In this document: one piece after another, positions 44,596 to 53,054 of the stretch
Numbering within the stretch: position 1 is the first letter of the stretch
How the letters are laid out: each line of letters starts with the position of its first letter
From: Methylobacillus arboreus
GTDB taxonomy: Bacteria > Pseudomonadota > Gammaproteobacteria > Burkholderiales > Methylophilaceae
Direction: 5' to 3'
Assembly (NCBI RefSeq): GCF_020532725.1
Contig: NZ_JAJAVC010000006.1
Coordinates: 310,001-374,000, forward strand
Length of the DNA stretch: 64,000 bases
Position numbers and translations under genes: made by a program
Notes under the pieces: model-generated
The model's input: only the letters and a program-made list of their open reading frames with translations
The model's database searches: none
Told to the model about the DNA's origin: nothing

Positions 44596-46023
44596 TTAGA
44601 AGAACAATTGCTGTGGTGCGCAGTTATTGCCGAAACGAGTACCCTTGGCAGTCACTTGCAGCTCGCCTGGAACAGCAGCGCTGCTGCAGATAGAACCGCC
44701 CAATGGGTTCAGGGTCAGGCCGCGTGGCACATCAGCGCAATTGGCTGGATTGCCCAGAGCAGCAGTGATCTCAGGGATCAACTGAGCACCGAAGGCATCA
44801 GCAGTATTGGCTACAAAAGAACGTAGTTCGATTTGGAATGGATAATCACCATTAATCGCGGTTTCGCGAGCGAACTCGACACCATCAGGTGTACCGTTAC
44901 CGTTGCCATCGAACGTACCAGCTTCAGGGTGAACGTTATCCAGCTTCACATAGCGATAGCCATTTTGCGAACTGCTGTCAGAACGCCAGTTGTTTTCCAG
45001 CGACAACACACCAATTGCGAACTGATTGTTCGTACCACGAGTTGTCAAAGTGGTTTTTACATTGCCGGAACCACTGTGCTCGGTAACAATAAAGCTGGAA
45101 GTAGAATCAGCTGCACCAGCCACTGGCAGGCCAGCGGAGGTACCTTCTGCACAAGGGTTATGCAAGAAATGAGCATTGGAACTAGCTTGAGTACCGGAAG
45201 TATGGACGCGGCGCTCAAGATAGATTGCCCGACCAGCACCGGCACTATCCAAGATCGGGCTCCAATCATTTTGGTATCCAGAATCACGAGCAATAATCGA
45301 GGTATATTGAGCGGAAGAGATGTTAGGCGCATTGGCTGGGCTAAATGCAGCATCAGCAGCATTGGCAGCCGCTACAGATGCATAAATGCCTTGAGCAACC
45401 TGCAGAGCACGATAGAGCGGTACGCTTACTGCAATACCAAAGGTTTGACCAACATAAGCCTCGGCTTCTGTACCGGCAGAAGATACATCAAAACCGAACA
45501 GAGAGGCTTCAACATCGGAGAAGCCACCAGCGGGCTTAACCACTGCGCCATCAGGCGTTGCAGCCGGGTTTACCAACGTGCAGCTCTTGTAATTGACATG
45601 ACCAGGGAAGCTGCCTGTAGCAACTTGGCAGTTAGCTTGCTCCAGGCGACGCAGGCGTTGCAACTGGGTGCCGTCGATATGAGGCGCGTAAGCATTCCAG
45701 GAACCATCGGCTACCGAATGGTAAACCACGGAAACCCTGCCGCCACGGGTACAGGCATAGGCAGCGTAGTTACCCAGGGAGCCAGGACGCACACTGGTGT
45801 CGGAACTAGCGTTAGAGAACAGGGAAATGGAATTAGCATCGCAACCAAGCGCAAAACCACTGTAAATATTGAAAGTAGGAGCGGAGGCGCCGGAAATCCA
45901 GGTTTCCTGCAATGTACCGGCAGTACGAGCAGCGCCGATTTGGGCTGGAGTCACAGGAGCAGCCAATACGGAACCGGCAGCAAACGTGGCCGCAATGGCC
46001 AGGATCAGTTGTTTTACTTGCAT
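44596..46023 (-). CDS. Exported protein of unknown function
   Basis: This 475-residue protein has a clear signal peptide (LILAIAATFAAGSVLA-AP, residues 5-22) and no membrane helix after it. I do not recognise the family with confidence. The N-terminal WISGASAPTFNIYSGF and YACTRGGRVSVVYHSVADGSWNAYAP segments recall the phosphate-binding-protein-like fold of some periplasmic proteins (a SGAS loop early in the chain), but the likeness is weak. Eight cysteines are present, of which pairs could form disulphides (YAC..QANC..YKSC). A lipobox or PEP-CTERM tail is absent. It stands between the two-partner secretion pair and a PEP-CTERM gene and has its own terminator. Confidence 0.65.
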   Translation of the reverse strand: MQVKQLILAIAATFAAGSVLAAPVTPAQIGAARTAGTLQETWISGASAPTFNIYSGFALGCDANSISLFSNASSDTSVRPGSLGNYAAYACTRGGRVSVVYHSVADGSWNAYAPHIDGTQLQRLRRLEQANCQVATGSFPGHVNYKSCTLVNPAATPDGAVVKPAGGFSDVEASLFGFDVSSAGTEAEAYVGQTFGIAVSVPLYRALQVAQGIYASVAAANAADAAFSPANAPNISSAQYTSIIARDSGYQNDWSPILDSAGAGRAIYLERRVHTSGTQASSNAHFLHNPCAEGTSAGLPVAGAADSTSSFIVTEHSGSGNVKTTLTTRGTNNQFAIGVLSLENNWRSDSSSQNGYRYVKLDNVHPEAGTFDGNGNGTPDGVEFARETAINGDYPFQIELRSFVANTADAFGAQLIPEITAALGNPANCADVPRGLTLNPLGGSICSSAAVPGELQVTAKGTRFGNNCAPQQLFF

Positions 46024-46103
46024 TTGAATCTCCCAAATTGATATCTATTGAATAAAAACTACGGAAGGCAGCCCGCCCTTGTGGGGCAAGGCTGACATTG
46101 CAA

Positions 46104-46892
46104 TTAAGCAGACTTACGGCGGCGTGCAGCAGCACCTACCAAACCAAGACCAGCAAGCAACAAAGCATAAGTTTCTGGCTCAGGAACAGCAGCCACGGTG
46201 TATGTCAAAAGACCATCGGCACCCAAACGGAAAGTTGCATCATAGATAGATGGTGTTACATAACCGGTAGAACCTAAACCTGTTACATACTGAACAACAC
46301 CCTGCTCAGTATCCAATGCACTTGTCGCCAGTGGGCCGATATTGGAGAACTTGTTACCATTCAGGAACACAGAAGCATATGCACTACCGTTTGTAGCAAC
46401 ACTCGCACCATTCTCAACATCAGCATGGTTGCCCAATGCCTTATTGGCTTCTACATATTTATCAAACGCGGTAGCTGCACCAGAAATTTGAACAGTACGC
46501 ACGATTTCAGGAACCGCTGCACCTTCACGCGTAGTAGTAATGAAACCCTTGGTACCTACTTCTGTATTGAGGCCCAGATTGTCACCAGCAGATATATTCC
46601 AAACCACACTGTTTGCGTCTGCCAAAGAAAAGAACTCATTCCATGCTGCAGCATAATCACCAGAACCTAAGTTCCAATTGAAACTAACTGAAGAATCAGA
46701 ACCACCAGCAGAGAAACTGGAATAAGTAAAACCCAGATCAAATGTGGCAGAAGCACTACTATTGCGATCCAACAAAGTCAGCACCAAGCTACTGTTACCA
46801 GCAGCACCGGAATCCAAAGCAGCGCTAGCCACACCAGAAATGCTCATTGCTGCGACAGCGACAGCAACCAAAGCCTTCATCTTGATATTCAT
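46104..46892 (-). CDS. PEP-CTERM protein, 262 residues
   Basis: An exported protein of about 262 residues with a signal peptide (ALVAVAVAAMSISGVASA-AL) and a C-terminal VPEPETYALLLAGLGLVGAAARRRKS sorting tail. The mature part is rich in Ser, Gly and Asn and has strand-like repeats (SLVLTLLDRNSSASATFDLGFTY). The ATG at 46892 is preferred because GGAG lies 8 bases upstream; an ATG six bases earlier is also in frame. It lies next to epsA on the same strand but the 255-base spacer with a candidate EpsA box suggests its own promoter. Function beyond surface anchoring is unknown. Confidence 0.88.
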   Translation of the reverse strand: MNIKMKALVAVAVAAMSISGVASAALDSGAAGNSSLVLTLLDRNSSASATFDLGFTYSSFSAGGSDSSVSFNWNLGSGDYAAAWNEFFSLADANSVVWNISAGDNLGLNTEVGTKGFITTTREGAAVPEIVRTVQISGAATAFDKYVEANKALGNHADVENGASVATNGSAYASVFLNGNKFSNIGPLATSALDTEQGVVQYVTGLGSTGYVTPSIYDATFRLGADGLLTYTVAAVPEPETYALLLAGLGLVGAAARRRKSA

Positions 46893-47055
46893 TGTCATTA
46901 CTCCCGAAAATTGACATAAAAAACTGAAACGAAAAATCTTTGAGCCGCTGCATTCGCCACGCCGCACACTACCGAACGTACCCAACTGCGCCTTCTCAAA
47001 ATTCGCGACTTGGAGCATCTTAAAAACAGAATGTGAAGTGGATATGGTGGTGATC

Positions 47056-47071
47056 TAGTTCTTTAGGACTA
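47056..47071. promoter_or_regulatory. Candidate EpsA box of the 262-residue PEP-CTERM gene
   Basis: TAGTTC-TTTA-GGACTA matches the proposed palindrome with one change, and is flanked by C and G that extend the symmetry. It is 164 bases upstream of the start codon. Its minus strand shares 17 of 19 bases with the site at 48135-48153 beside epsA. Confidence 0.55.
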
Positions 47072-47147
47072 GGCAGCGCCTGAGCGAAAATCCGGGATAA
47101 CGAGCGCTCTAGAAATGGTGCGCATCAGACCACAGCGCAAGAGAAAA

Positions 47148-47945
47148 TCAGGACTGGTGGCGGATCAATCCCAACCGGGTAGCCTTGGCTGCGGCATGGC
47201 TGCGGTTTTGCACATCCAGCTTGCGCAGGATGTTCTGCATGTGGTTTTTGACAGTAAGCGGGCTGATCTCGAGAATGGTGGCAATTTCCCAGTTGCTTTT
47301 GCCGGTATGCACCCATTGCAGGATTTCTTTTTCACGTGCCGTAATCATGCCGGCCGTTGCAGTATCACCCAGCACCTCGCCAATATTGGCCACGCCATCG
47401 CTCACACGCATCAAAACCGAGTTGAGGTAGGGCACCAGCAATTCCAGCATATAGGCATGGTTGGCATTCAATTCGCCGGAAACACGGGAAAAACAGAAGA
47501 AGGATGAAATGCTGCCATCGGCTGAAGACAATCCATATGCGGCGATATTGCGCAACTCGCTTTCATGCAGGTTGCCGTTATCGATTTTCGGCACGGTAAA
47601 ACTGCCAAAATTGCCAGGCTTAAGATACGGATCCACCAGCACAGGCTGGGATGACTCTTGCCAAGCCTGTATCGCCTGCATCACTACGCCTGCTTCATCC
47701 TGCATGGCAATAGTGACATGCGCATCCGTGACATAACGCGTGCTGCTGAGCATTTCCAGCGTGAATTTTCGCCCCACACCAATGGAAAGACCGCAAAGTA
47801 ACACTTCGTGCGGCAGCAGGAATTGAAAATGGCCTTGCAACCAAGAAAAAAACTGCGCTTTTTTCTTGATCCGCAAGGATGCGTCCACCACTTCCAGAAA
47901 GGCGCTCGCCTGGTCTGGCGTGAGATCCTTGTTATAGTTGTCCAT
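47148..47945 (-). CDS. epsA: LuxR-type regulator of the EpsA family
   Basis: The 265-residue product has a C-terminal LuxR/NarL helix-turn-helix (last 65 residues; ITAREKEILQWVHTGKSNWEIA and LTVKNHMQNILRKLDV). Its N-terminal domain (about 10-190; KKAQFFSWLQGHFQFLLPHEVLLCG) fits the EpsA family of PEP-CTERM/exosortase-associated regulators. Known members lie beside exopolysaccharide operons of the Methylobacillus type or their PEP-CTERM genes, as here. The ATG at 47945 is used; an in-frame TTG at 47972 has a stronger GGGAGG. A TATAAG at 48099-48104 would be its -10, with a candidate EpsA box about 52 bases upstream of the predicted start, suggesting self-regulation. Confidence 0.8.
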   Translation of the reverse strand: MDNYNKDLTPDQASAFLEVVDASLRIKKKAQFFSWLQGHFQFLLPHEVLLCGLSIGVGRKFTLEMLSSTRYVTDAHVTIAMQDEAGVVMQAIQAWQESSQPVLVDPYLKPGNFGSFTVPKIDNGNLHESELRNIAAYGLSSADGSISSFFCFSRVSGELNANHAYMLELLVPYLNSVLMRVSDGVANIGEVLGDTATAGMITAREKEILQWVHTGKSNWEIATILEISPLTVKNHMQNILRKLDVQNRSHAAAKATRLGLIRHQS

Positions 47946-48136
47946 AACCCCGATTGAATGTTGTTGCAGCAAAACACCGTCCTCCCTGCGTGCACTTTGC
48001 TGTACCCAGGTTGCATTCAGATGAAGACGATGTGGCATTCTTATTTCAACTAAAGGAAGGTGCCTGCCAATACACACTGCCCGCTTAATGTCTTTTTACT
48101 TATAGCAAGCACACATGACAAAAAATCGGATCAACC

Positions 48137-48152
48137 TAGTCACAAAGAACTA
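48137..48152. promoter_or_regulatory. Candidate EpsA box between epsA and the transglycosylase gene
   Basis: TAGTCA-CAAA-GAACTA keeps the palindrome with a symmetric pair of changes. The site lies in the divergent spacer, 58 bases before the transglycosylase start and roughly 190 before the epsA start, and could act on both. Confidence 0.5.
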
Positions 48153-48209
48153 GTCCGTCATTTTGCTGGCTTCATTTGTGTGTCATACACATGGCGCACG
48201 CTTACGGGC

Positions 48210-48797
48210 ATGAGCAAGCTCACCCTGACTTTCATTCTTGCCTTCTGGACGTGGCTATCGCTGATGCCGGAATCGCGGGCAGATATCTGCATGCATGAGA
48301 ATGCGGACGAGGAGCTACACCTCTCGAATACAACAGACCCGCAGGGTTGCGCCTGGCGCATCACTGAAGCTGCCGCCCAATCAGCGAATGTGACATCCCG
48401 CTCGTTGCCTTATCAGGAAATCATTGCCTCAGCCGCACAGGCCAATTCCCTAGAACCGGCTTTATTGCATGCCGTGATCAAGGCGGAGTCCGGCTATCGG
48501 CCGCTAGCAGTTTCATCGCGCGGCGCCAAGGGCCTGATGCAACTGATGCCTGCCACTGCCCGCCAGTTGGGCGTCATCAACATTGATGACCCGGCACAGA
48601 ACATACAGGCAGGAGCACGCTACCTGAGCCTGTTGCAGCAGCAATTCAACGGCGACATCAGCCTGGCGCTGGCTGCCTATAATGCCGGCCCCGGCGCAGT
48701 GGCGCGCCATGGCAACACCATCCCGCCCTATGCCGAAACCCAGGCGTATGTGCCTAAGGTATTGCAGGCATATCGGCAACTTAAAACCTCTTTCTGA
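48210..48797 (+). CDS. Lytic transglycosylase, SLT domain
   Basis: The 195-residue product has a signal peptide (LTFILAFWTWLSLMPESRA, about 4-22) and a C-terminal Slt-type goose-lysozyme-like domain (about 80-190) with the catalytic glutamate in VIKAESGYRPLAVS, then GAKGLMQLMPATARQLGV and ALAAYNAGPGAV. It cuts peptidoglycan in the periplasm, possibly to open space for envelope-spanning machines. The start at 48210 gives the best signal peptide; an upstream frame to 48060 would add 50 residues with no homologous look. Transcribed divergently from epsA. Confidence 0.9.
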   Translation: MSKLTLTFILAFWTWLSLMPESRADICMHENADEELHLSNTTDPQGCAWRITEAAAQSANVTSRSLPYQEIIASAAQANSLEPALLHAVIKAESGYRPLAVSSRGAKGLMQLMPATARQLGVINIDDPAQNIQAGARYLSLLQQQFNGDISLALAAYNAGPGAVARHGNTIPPYAETQAYVPKVLQAYRQLKTSF

Positions 48798-48820
48798 ATT
48801 TCGCTGGTATTGGATACTAA

Positions 48821-49089
48821 GAGCCTGTTCAAAGTCTTTTCATAGGGCACGTTGCCCCGGCAGTGCAGTCGAAGCAAGGCGCAAACCGCAGACGGGCTGA
48901 TTGCCCGGCGAGGATTTGCAACGCAGCAGCGGCTGCGCTGCCGGGGCAACCCAAAGGGCATGGCCCCAAAACGCGCCCATTCCGCGTTGCAGTTCCTTGG
49001 CAAGGCAATGAGCATTACCTGCGGACTGCGCCTTGACCGGACGCGTTTTGAAGCCATGCGTGTCCTATGAAAAGACTTTGAACAGGCTC
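48821..49089. mobile_element. MITE-like element with long terminal inverted repeats
   Basis: The 269-base element opens with GAGCCTGTTCAAAGTC and closes with its inverse. The inverted ends run for about 31 bases with one mismatch. A nested 13-bp inverted repeat (GTTGCCCCGGCAG at 48851-48863 and its inverse at 48938-48950) lies inside. TAA flanks both ends (48818-48820 and 49090-49092) as a possible 3-base target duplication, like that made by some IS5-family transposases. No transposase is encoded. The 298-base spacer between the transglycosylase and pseudopilin genes is almost all taken by it. A decayed inverted copy is at 3922-4066. Confidence 0.8.
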
Positions 49090-49095
49090 TAAGGC

Positions 49096-49671
49096 TTAAT
49101 CCGCTGGTATGAATGTTTCGGCAGATGCTTTATCCACAGAAGATACCGCAGCACTATCCAGCGGGGTGCGAGGATTGGTACTGAGCGTAATGCCATCAGA
49201 CTTCTGCCCGGCAACAAACTGCCAATCCTCATAGCTCTCCGCTCCAGCAAACCCCTGATAAACCTCATCGAATCCATCCTGTTTGAACGGCCTGCCGTGC
49301 GAGCGGCTGAAAACACCCACAATCCTCCCTTTGTCCTGGAGCAACCCCCATTCCCTGCTGGCGGTCATCGGGTCGATATAGATCCTGCGCAGGTGATGCT
49401 GGGGTTTCGGGCCGCGCTTGTCGAGCAGCAGCGCTTCCAGCGTGGGCGGATATTCCTTGATCGGGCTGGAAGTCTGCTGATAATAGCGGCTAATCGCTTT
49501 GCTGATCTGTTCCCCGGCGAACAACAATTCCCGTTCCTTTTCGCGCTGCGAGGCGGTATGCCAGGCTTCGCCAAGCGCGGCCAGGCCGATGCCGCTGATC
49601 GCAATCATCATGAGCAGGCCGATATAGGTAAAGCCCTGCTGCGCGCTACCATTCCGCATAGAGCGAACCAT
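49096..49671 (-). CDS. Pseudopilin-like protein without the usual Glu5
   Basis: A protein of about 191 residues with a type IV prepilin start, QQG-FTYIGLLMMIAISGIGLAAL, where cleavage would follow G13. The normally conserved glutamate at mature position 5 is replaced by glycine. This is known in some minor pseudopilins, mainly tip subunits, and here fits a tip or minor role. The following helix and C-terminal globular part (RIYIDPMTASREWGLL, PFKQDGFDEVYQGFAGAESYEDWQFV) resemble minor type II pseudopilins. The gene overlaps the previous one by 26 bases and is the last gene of the secretion operon. Confidence 0.75.
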   Translation of the reverse strand: MVRSMRNGSAQQGFTYIGLLMMIAISGIGLAALGEAWHTASQREKERELLFAGEQISKAISRYYQQTSSPIKEYPPTLEALLLDKRGPKPQHHLRRIYIDPMTASREWGLLQDKGRIVGVFSRSHGRPFKQDGFDEVYQGFAGAESYEDWQFVAGQKSDGITLSTNPRTPLDSAAVSSVDKASAETFIPAD

Positions 49672-50032
49672 CCGCAGCCTGGCCTTCCGCGCCGCTATAC
49701 AGGTCATACATTTCACCCGGCATATCTTCCTCCGGCGCCACAACCTGCCAGGTTTCATTGCTTTCCGTGATCGGATCCACCGGCACGGCACGGATATATT
49801 TGCGCTCGGCAAGCTCTTCCAGCGAATCCGGATAACGCGCGTTATCGGCATGGAACTTGTCGATGGCATCGCGTACGACATGCAGGGTCTGCTTCAGCGC
49901 TGCTTCCTTGGCCCGCTCCACGCCGCTGAAATAACGCGGCGCCGCAATCGTGAGCAACAGCATGAGAATCGCCATCACCACCAAGAGCTCGACCAAGGTA
50001 AACCCATGCATGCGCCAGTGTCGCATCACCAT
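49646..50032 (-). CDS. Pseudopilin, GspG/GspH-like
   Basis: This 128-residue protein has the prepilin signal MHG-FTLVELLVVMAILMLLLTIAAPRYF (with Glu5), a coiled helix with LKQTLHVVRDAIDKFHADNARYPDSLEEL (family-typical), and a short globular end. Its start lies on the stop of the gene upstream, with an ATG at 50032 and a second at 50026 both possible. Likely a minor or major filament subunit of this secretion machine. A prepilin peptidase to process it is not in the window. Confidence 0.85.
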   Translation of the reverse strand: MVMRHWRMHGFTLVELLVVMAILMLLLTIAAPRYFSGVERAKEAALKQTLHVVRDAIDKFHADNARYPDSLEELAERKYIRAVPVDPITESNETWQVVAPEEDMPGEMYDLYSGAEGQAADGSLYAEW

Positions 50033-50502
50033 TCCCTGTAGGCAATGCCATTGAGGCCGGTTCCGGTGCTCAATGAATACACGTCAAACACATCCGCGCC
50101 CGCTTGTGGCGCATCCGGGGGGCTGGCATAGCTGCGTTTGCCCCAGGTGTCCTGCGCTGGCACACCTTTCTCTGGAAACATCGGGTCGCGCGGCAGGCGG
50201 CGCAAAAAGCGGATCAGGCGCTTTTTCTCGCTGCTGGCGTCCGGCATGCCATTGGCCAGCACCTCAAGATTGGGCGGATAGCCGGAAGATTCGGCGCTCA
50301 CAACCACCTTGCCATCTTCCACGGCTTTTTTATACATATCGATCGCGCTGCGGATATCGCGCAGTGCCTGGCGCAGTTCCGCCTCCTGCTGGCGCTTGAC
50401 GCTCCATTGGCCAAGCGGAATCAACGCACTGGCGAGTATGCTGACGATGGTCAGCGTTACCACCAGTTCGATCAGCGAAAAACCCGTGTGCCGCCCCGCC
50501 AT
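50026..50502 (-). CDS. Pseudopilin, GspG-like
   Basis: This 158-residue protein begins MAGRHTG-FSLIELVVTLTIVSILASALIPLGQ, a type IV prepilin signal with Glu5. A helix with LRQALRDIRSAIDMYKKAVEDG and a YPPNLEVLANGMP loop follow, then RLPRDPMFPEKG..DTWGKRSY, which resembles the C-terminal loop of major pseudopilins. It starts 2 bases after the secretin gene. Its shape is like GspG, yet the gene at 57812-58240 is the more canonical GspG. Confidence 0.85.
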   Translation of the reverse strand: MAGRHTGFSLIELVVTLTIVSILASALIPLGQWSVKRQQEAELRQALRDIRSAIDMYKKAVEDGKVVVSAESSGYPPNLEVLANGMPDASSEKKRLIRFLRRLPRDPMFPEKGVPAQDTWGKRSYASPPDAPQAGADVFDVYSLSTGTGLNGIAYREW

Positions 50503-50504
50503 GG

Positions 50505-52463
50505 CTACCTGCTTTGCTGCTGGTTGGACTGTGGCACCACAACCTCAGGCGTCACCAGCGGCACTACGGGCTTGGGTTGCGTCGACATGAAATTATCCTG
50601 CGCCGGCTGGCTTTCCTCCGCGGCTGCAGGCTCTGGTTCCGGTTCCGGCGCAGGCGGCGGTTCAGCTTGGCTAGGACGTAAACGCTGCATGATCATCTCG
50701 CGCGGGCTCACATTGCCGGCAGCGCCGGTGCCAGGCGCGATGATCTGCGGATGGTCGCTGATGCCGGTTTCCGTGCCGGACCAGTATTCCATTACCTCAG
50801 ACTCTGGACGGCTGATGTTGTTGACCACGCGCGGCGTAATCGCCAACACGATCTCGGTCTTCTTGCGGTTATCGATCTGGTTGGAAAACAAACGGCCTAG
50901 CAATGGAATATCGCCCAGGCCCGGCAGGCGGCTGGTATTCTTGCGCTCCTCGTCATTGATCAGGCCAGCAAGAATCTGCGTTTCGCCATCCTTGAGCCGC
51001 AGCAGGGTGCTCGCATTGCGCGTGCCGATCTGGTAGACGACGCCGCCGCCTTGCAATGTTGTGGAACTGCCGAGCGACGACACCTCCAGCGCGATCTTGA
51101 TATTGACGAAATCATCCAGCGTAATGCGCGGCTCGGCTTCCAGCTTGAGGCCCACATCAAGATACTGCACGGTCTGCGACGAACCCACCCCAGCAGTCGC
51201 CACGGTAGTAATTACCGGTACTTTGTCGCCCACCAGCACTTGCGCCTTGTCGTTGTTGCGCACGCGAATGCGCGGGTTAGCAAGGATATTGACATCGCCG
51301 GTGGTTTTCCTGAAATTCAGGCTGGGGTTGGCATCAAACAAATAGGTGCCGGAGTTATTGCTGCGCATTGCCTCTATCGACAGGCCAGCCGATGCAGTCA
51401 GCGAAGTGGGATACTCGATGCCCAGTTCCTGCAGGCGCTCGCGCGTGACCTCCATCACCTCGATCTCCAGCATTACTTCCGGGTCGGCCAGGTCGTTGGC
51501 GGCCACCAGCTTCTCGGCAATGCGCACCACTTCCGGCGTATCACGCACCACGATCATATTGAGACGCTCATCGGTATGCACGTCCTTGGTCTTAAGCATG
51601 GTCTTGATCATGGTAGACACATCCTTGGCCTTGGCATTGGTCAGGTAAAAGTTGCGGATCACCAGGTCCTGGTAATCCTTGAGCTTGGCCGCGGTATTCG
51701 GGAACACCAGCGCCGTGTTCTCGGAAAGCACTTTCTTCTGCAAGCCGTTGGTCGCCAGCACCATTTCGATCGCTTCCTCTATCGGCGATTTCTTGATGAA
51801 CACCGTGGCCTTGGTGTCAGGCTTGATGTCCTTGTCGAGGATGAAGTTGATGCCGGTCGCACGCGACAAGGCCTCGAACACCATCTTGATATTGGCGTCG
51901 CGCAATTCCAGGCTCACCGGCTTGTCAAAGGCGGGCTTGAGCTTGGGCGGCTCCATGCGCACATGGGCGCGCTTTTGGCGGATTTCACGTTGCAGCCGCA
52001 ACGCCTCCTCATGCTGGGGCGACTCCAGCAGCACCTGGTGCAACAGCTCACGTGCAGCCTCGGTATCGCCTTTTTCCAGTAGCTGGTTCGCCCGCTCCAC
52101 ATTCTCGGCATGCTTGCGGGTGCTTTCAATGAGCAATTTCCCGGACTGCGCCCGCGGATTATCCGGCTCTATCGCCAGCACGCGCTGGAACAGTTCCCCG
52201 GCATCCGCCATGCGCCTGTCACGCAAGGCGGCTTCTGCCTCCACCAACAACCGGTTGACGCCCTGCTCGGTAGCAACGCGCACATTCTGCTTTTCTGCCG
52301 TGCCTTCAGGCTTTTTATCCAGCGCTATGCGGGTATTCTCGATTTTTTCCTCGGACGTATCTCCGGGAAATCCAGGCTTGGGCCACGGGGTGAGCGCACA
52401 GGAAGACAGCGCCAGCAACGTCAGGCAACATCCGAATGGACGCCATGCAGAATTCAACAACAT
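50505..52463 (-). CDS. Lipoprotein secretin of a type II-like secretion system
   Basis: The 652-residue product starts with a lipobox (LALSSC, cysteine near residue 22), so it is probably lipidated and may reach the outer membrane without a pilotin, as for the HxcQ-type secretins. TPR-like helices cover about 65-165 (AEALFQRVLAIEPDNPRAQ-like), then STN/secretin-N domains (about 185-335; VSLELRDANIKMVFEALSRATGINFILDKD), and the secretin core (about 410-595; VPVITTVATAG, LRLKDGETQILAGLIND). A Pro/Glu-rich tail ends it. It abuts the upstream gene stop (TAA-ATG). Confidence 0.92.
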   Translation of the reverse strand: MLLNSAWRPFGCCLTLLALSSCALTPWPKPGFPGDTSEEKIENTRIALDKKPEGTAEKQNVRVATEQGVNRLLVEAEAALRDRRMADAGELFQRVLAIEPDNPRAQSGKLLIESTRKHAENVERANQLLEKGDTEAARELLHQVLLESPQHEEALRLQREIRQKRAHVRMEPPKLKPAFDKPVSLELRDANIKMVFEALSRATGINFILDKDIKPDTKATVFIKKSPIEEAIEMVLATNGLQKKVLSENTALVFPNTAAKLKDYQDLVIRNFYLTNAKAKDVSTMIKTMLKTKDVHTDERLNMIVVRDTPEVVRIAEKLVAANDLADPEVMLEIEVMEVTRERLQELGIEYPTSLTASAGLSIEAMRSNNSGTYLFDANPSLNFRKTTGDVNILANPRIRVRNNDKAQVLVGDKVPVITTVATAGVGSSQTVQYLDVGLKLEAEPRITLDDFVNIKIALEVSSLGSSTTLQGGGVVYQIGTRNASTLLRLKDGETQILAGLINDEERKNTSRLPGLGDIPLLGRLFSNQIDNRKKTEIVLAITPRVVNNISRPESEVMEYWSGTETGISDHPQIIAPGTGAAGNVSPREMIMQRLRPSQAEPPPAPEPEPEPAAAEESQPAQDNFMSTQPKPVVPLVTPEVVVPQSNQQQSR

Positions 52464-53054
52464 TTAAAGGTTCCCCTGTAAATCATCCGGACCGCCCGGC
52501 AAATGGCTGGCAGGGTTTGTAGACGCTGCCAGCCTGCTCTTCTTGAGCAGGGTTTTGGGTAAATTGAGCGGCAAATAAGTCAGGTAGAGGCTATTGTCAT
52601 CCTCCCTGTCCAAGCGCCATGACTGGTCGACATTCTCGCCGACGCCGACGGAATAAAGGCGGCTGGCGCTGGCAAGCAGGATCACCGTGCCCTGTGGCCC
52701 ATCCTCCAGTTTGCCTATATAGGCAAATCCGGGCTGCGGCGCTACAGGGAGCGGGGGAGCCAGTTCTACCGCAGTCTTAGGCGGCGGGACATACCAGCGT
52801 TGCGGCTTGAACAAGTCCGCCTGGGCGGCATGGCTGTTTGCCCCAGCAGAGCGGCCCTGCAGCAGGCCCCAGTCCAGATAATGCTGCCGGCTTTCACCGG
52901 CAGGTTTGCTAGCTGGCTGCTTGAGCGCAACATTTGCCTTCGGCCGTGCCGACGGCATCAGTTCAGCATCCTCTTCATCCTCGATGCTGAACACCAGCGC
53001 CAGGGTGGCAAGCAGCCCCAGCACCATGAGCCATTGCCGCGGCTGCAGCTTCAT
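52464..53054 (-). CDS. GspC/PilP-like inner-membrane linker protein
   Basis: This 196-residue protein has one N-terminal membrane helix (WLMVLGLLATLALVFSI, about 8-24), a low-complexity linker, and a C-terminal domain (about 105-175) with FAYIGKLEDGPQGTVILLASASRLYSVGVGENVD, which has the beta-barrel look of the homology region of GspC and PilP. It would link the inner-membrane platform with the secretin. The gene overlaps the PilO-like gene by ATGA and precedes the secretin gene, the usual place of such a linker. Confidence 0.7.
   Translation of the reverse strand: MKLQPRQWLMVLGLLATLALVFSIEDEEDAELMPSARPKANVALKQPASKPAGESRQHYLDWGLLQGRSAGANSHAAQADLFKPQRWYVPPPKTAVELAPPLPVAPQPGFAYIGKLEDGPQGTVILLASASRLYSVGVGENVDQSWRLDREDDNSLYLTYLPLNLPKTLLKKSRLAASTNPASHLPGGPDDLQGNL

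Noticed and set aside
46060-46100. GC-rich imperfect hairpin after the 262-residue PEP-CTERM gene
   Set aside because: The stem has a bulge and no adjoining T run; too weak to call as a terminator.
48852-49070. 72-codon frame inside the MITE-like element
   Set aside because: It follows the inverted-repeat sequence, has no homologous look, and the decayed copy does not preserve it.
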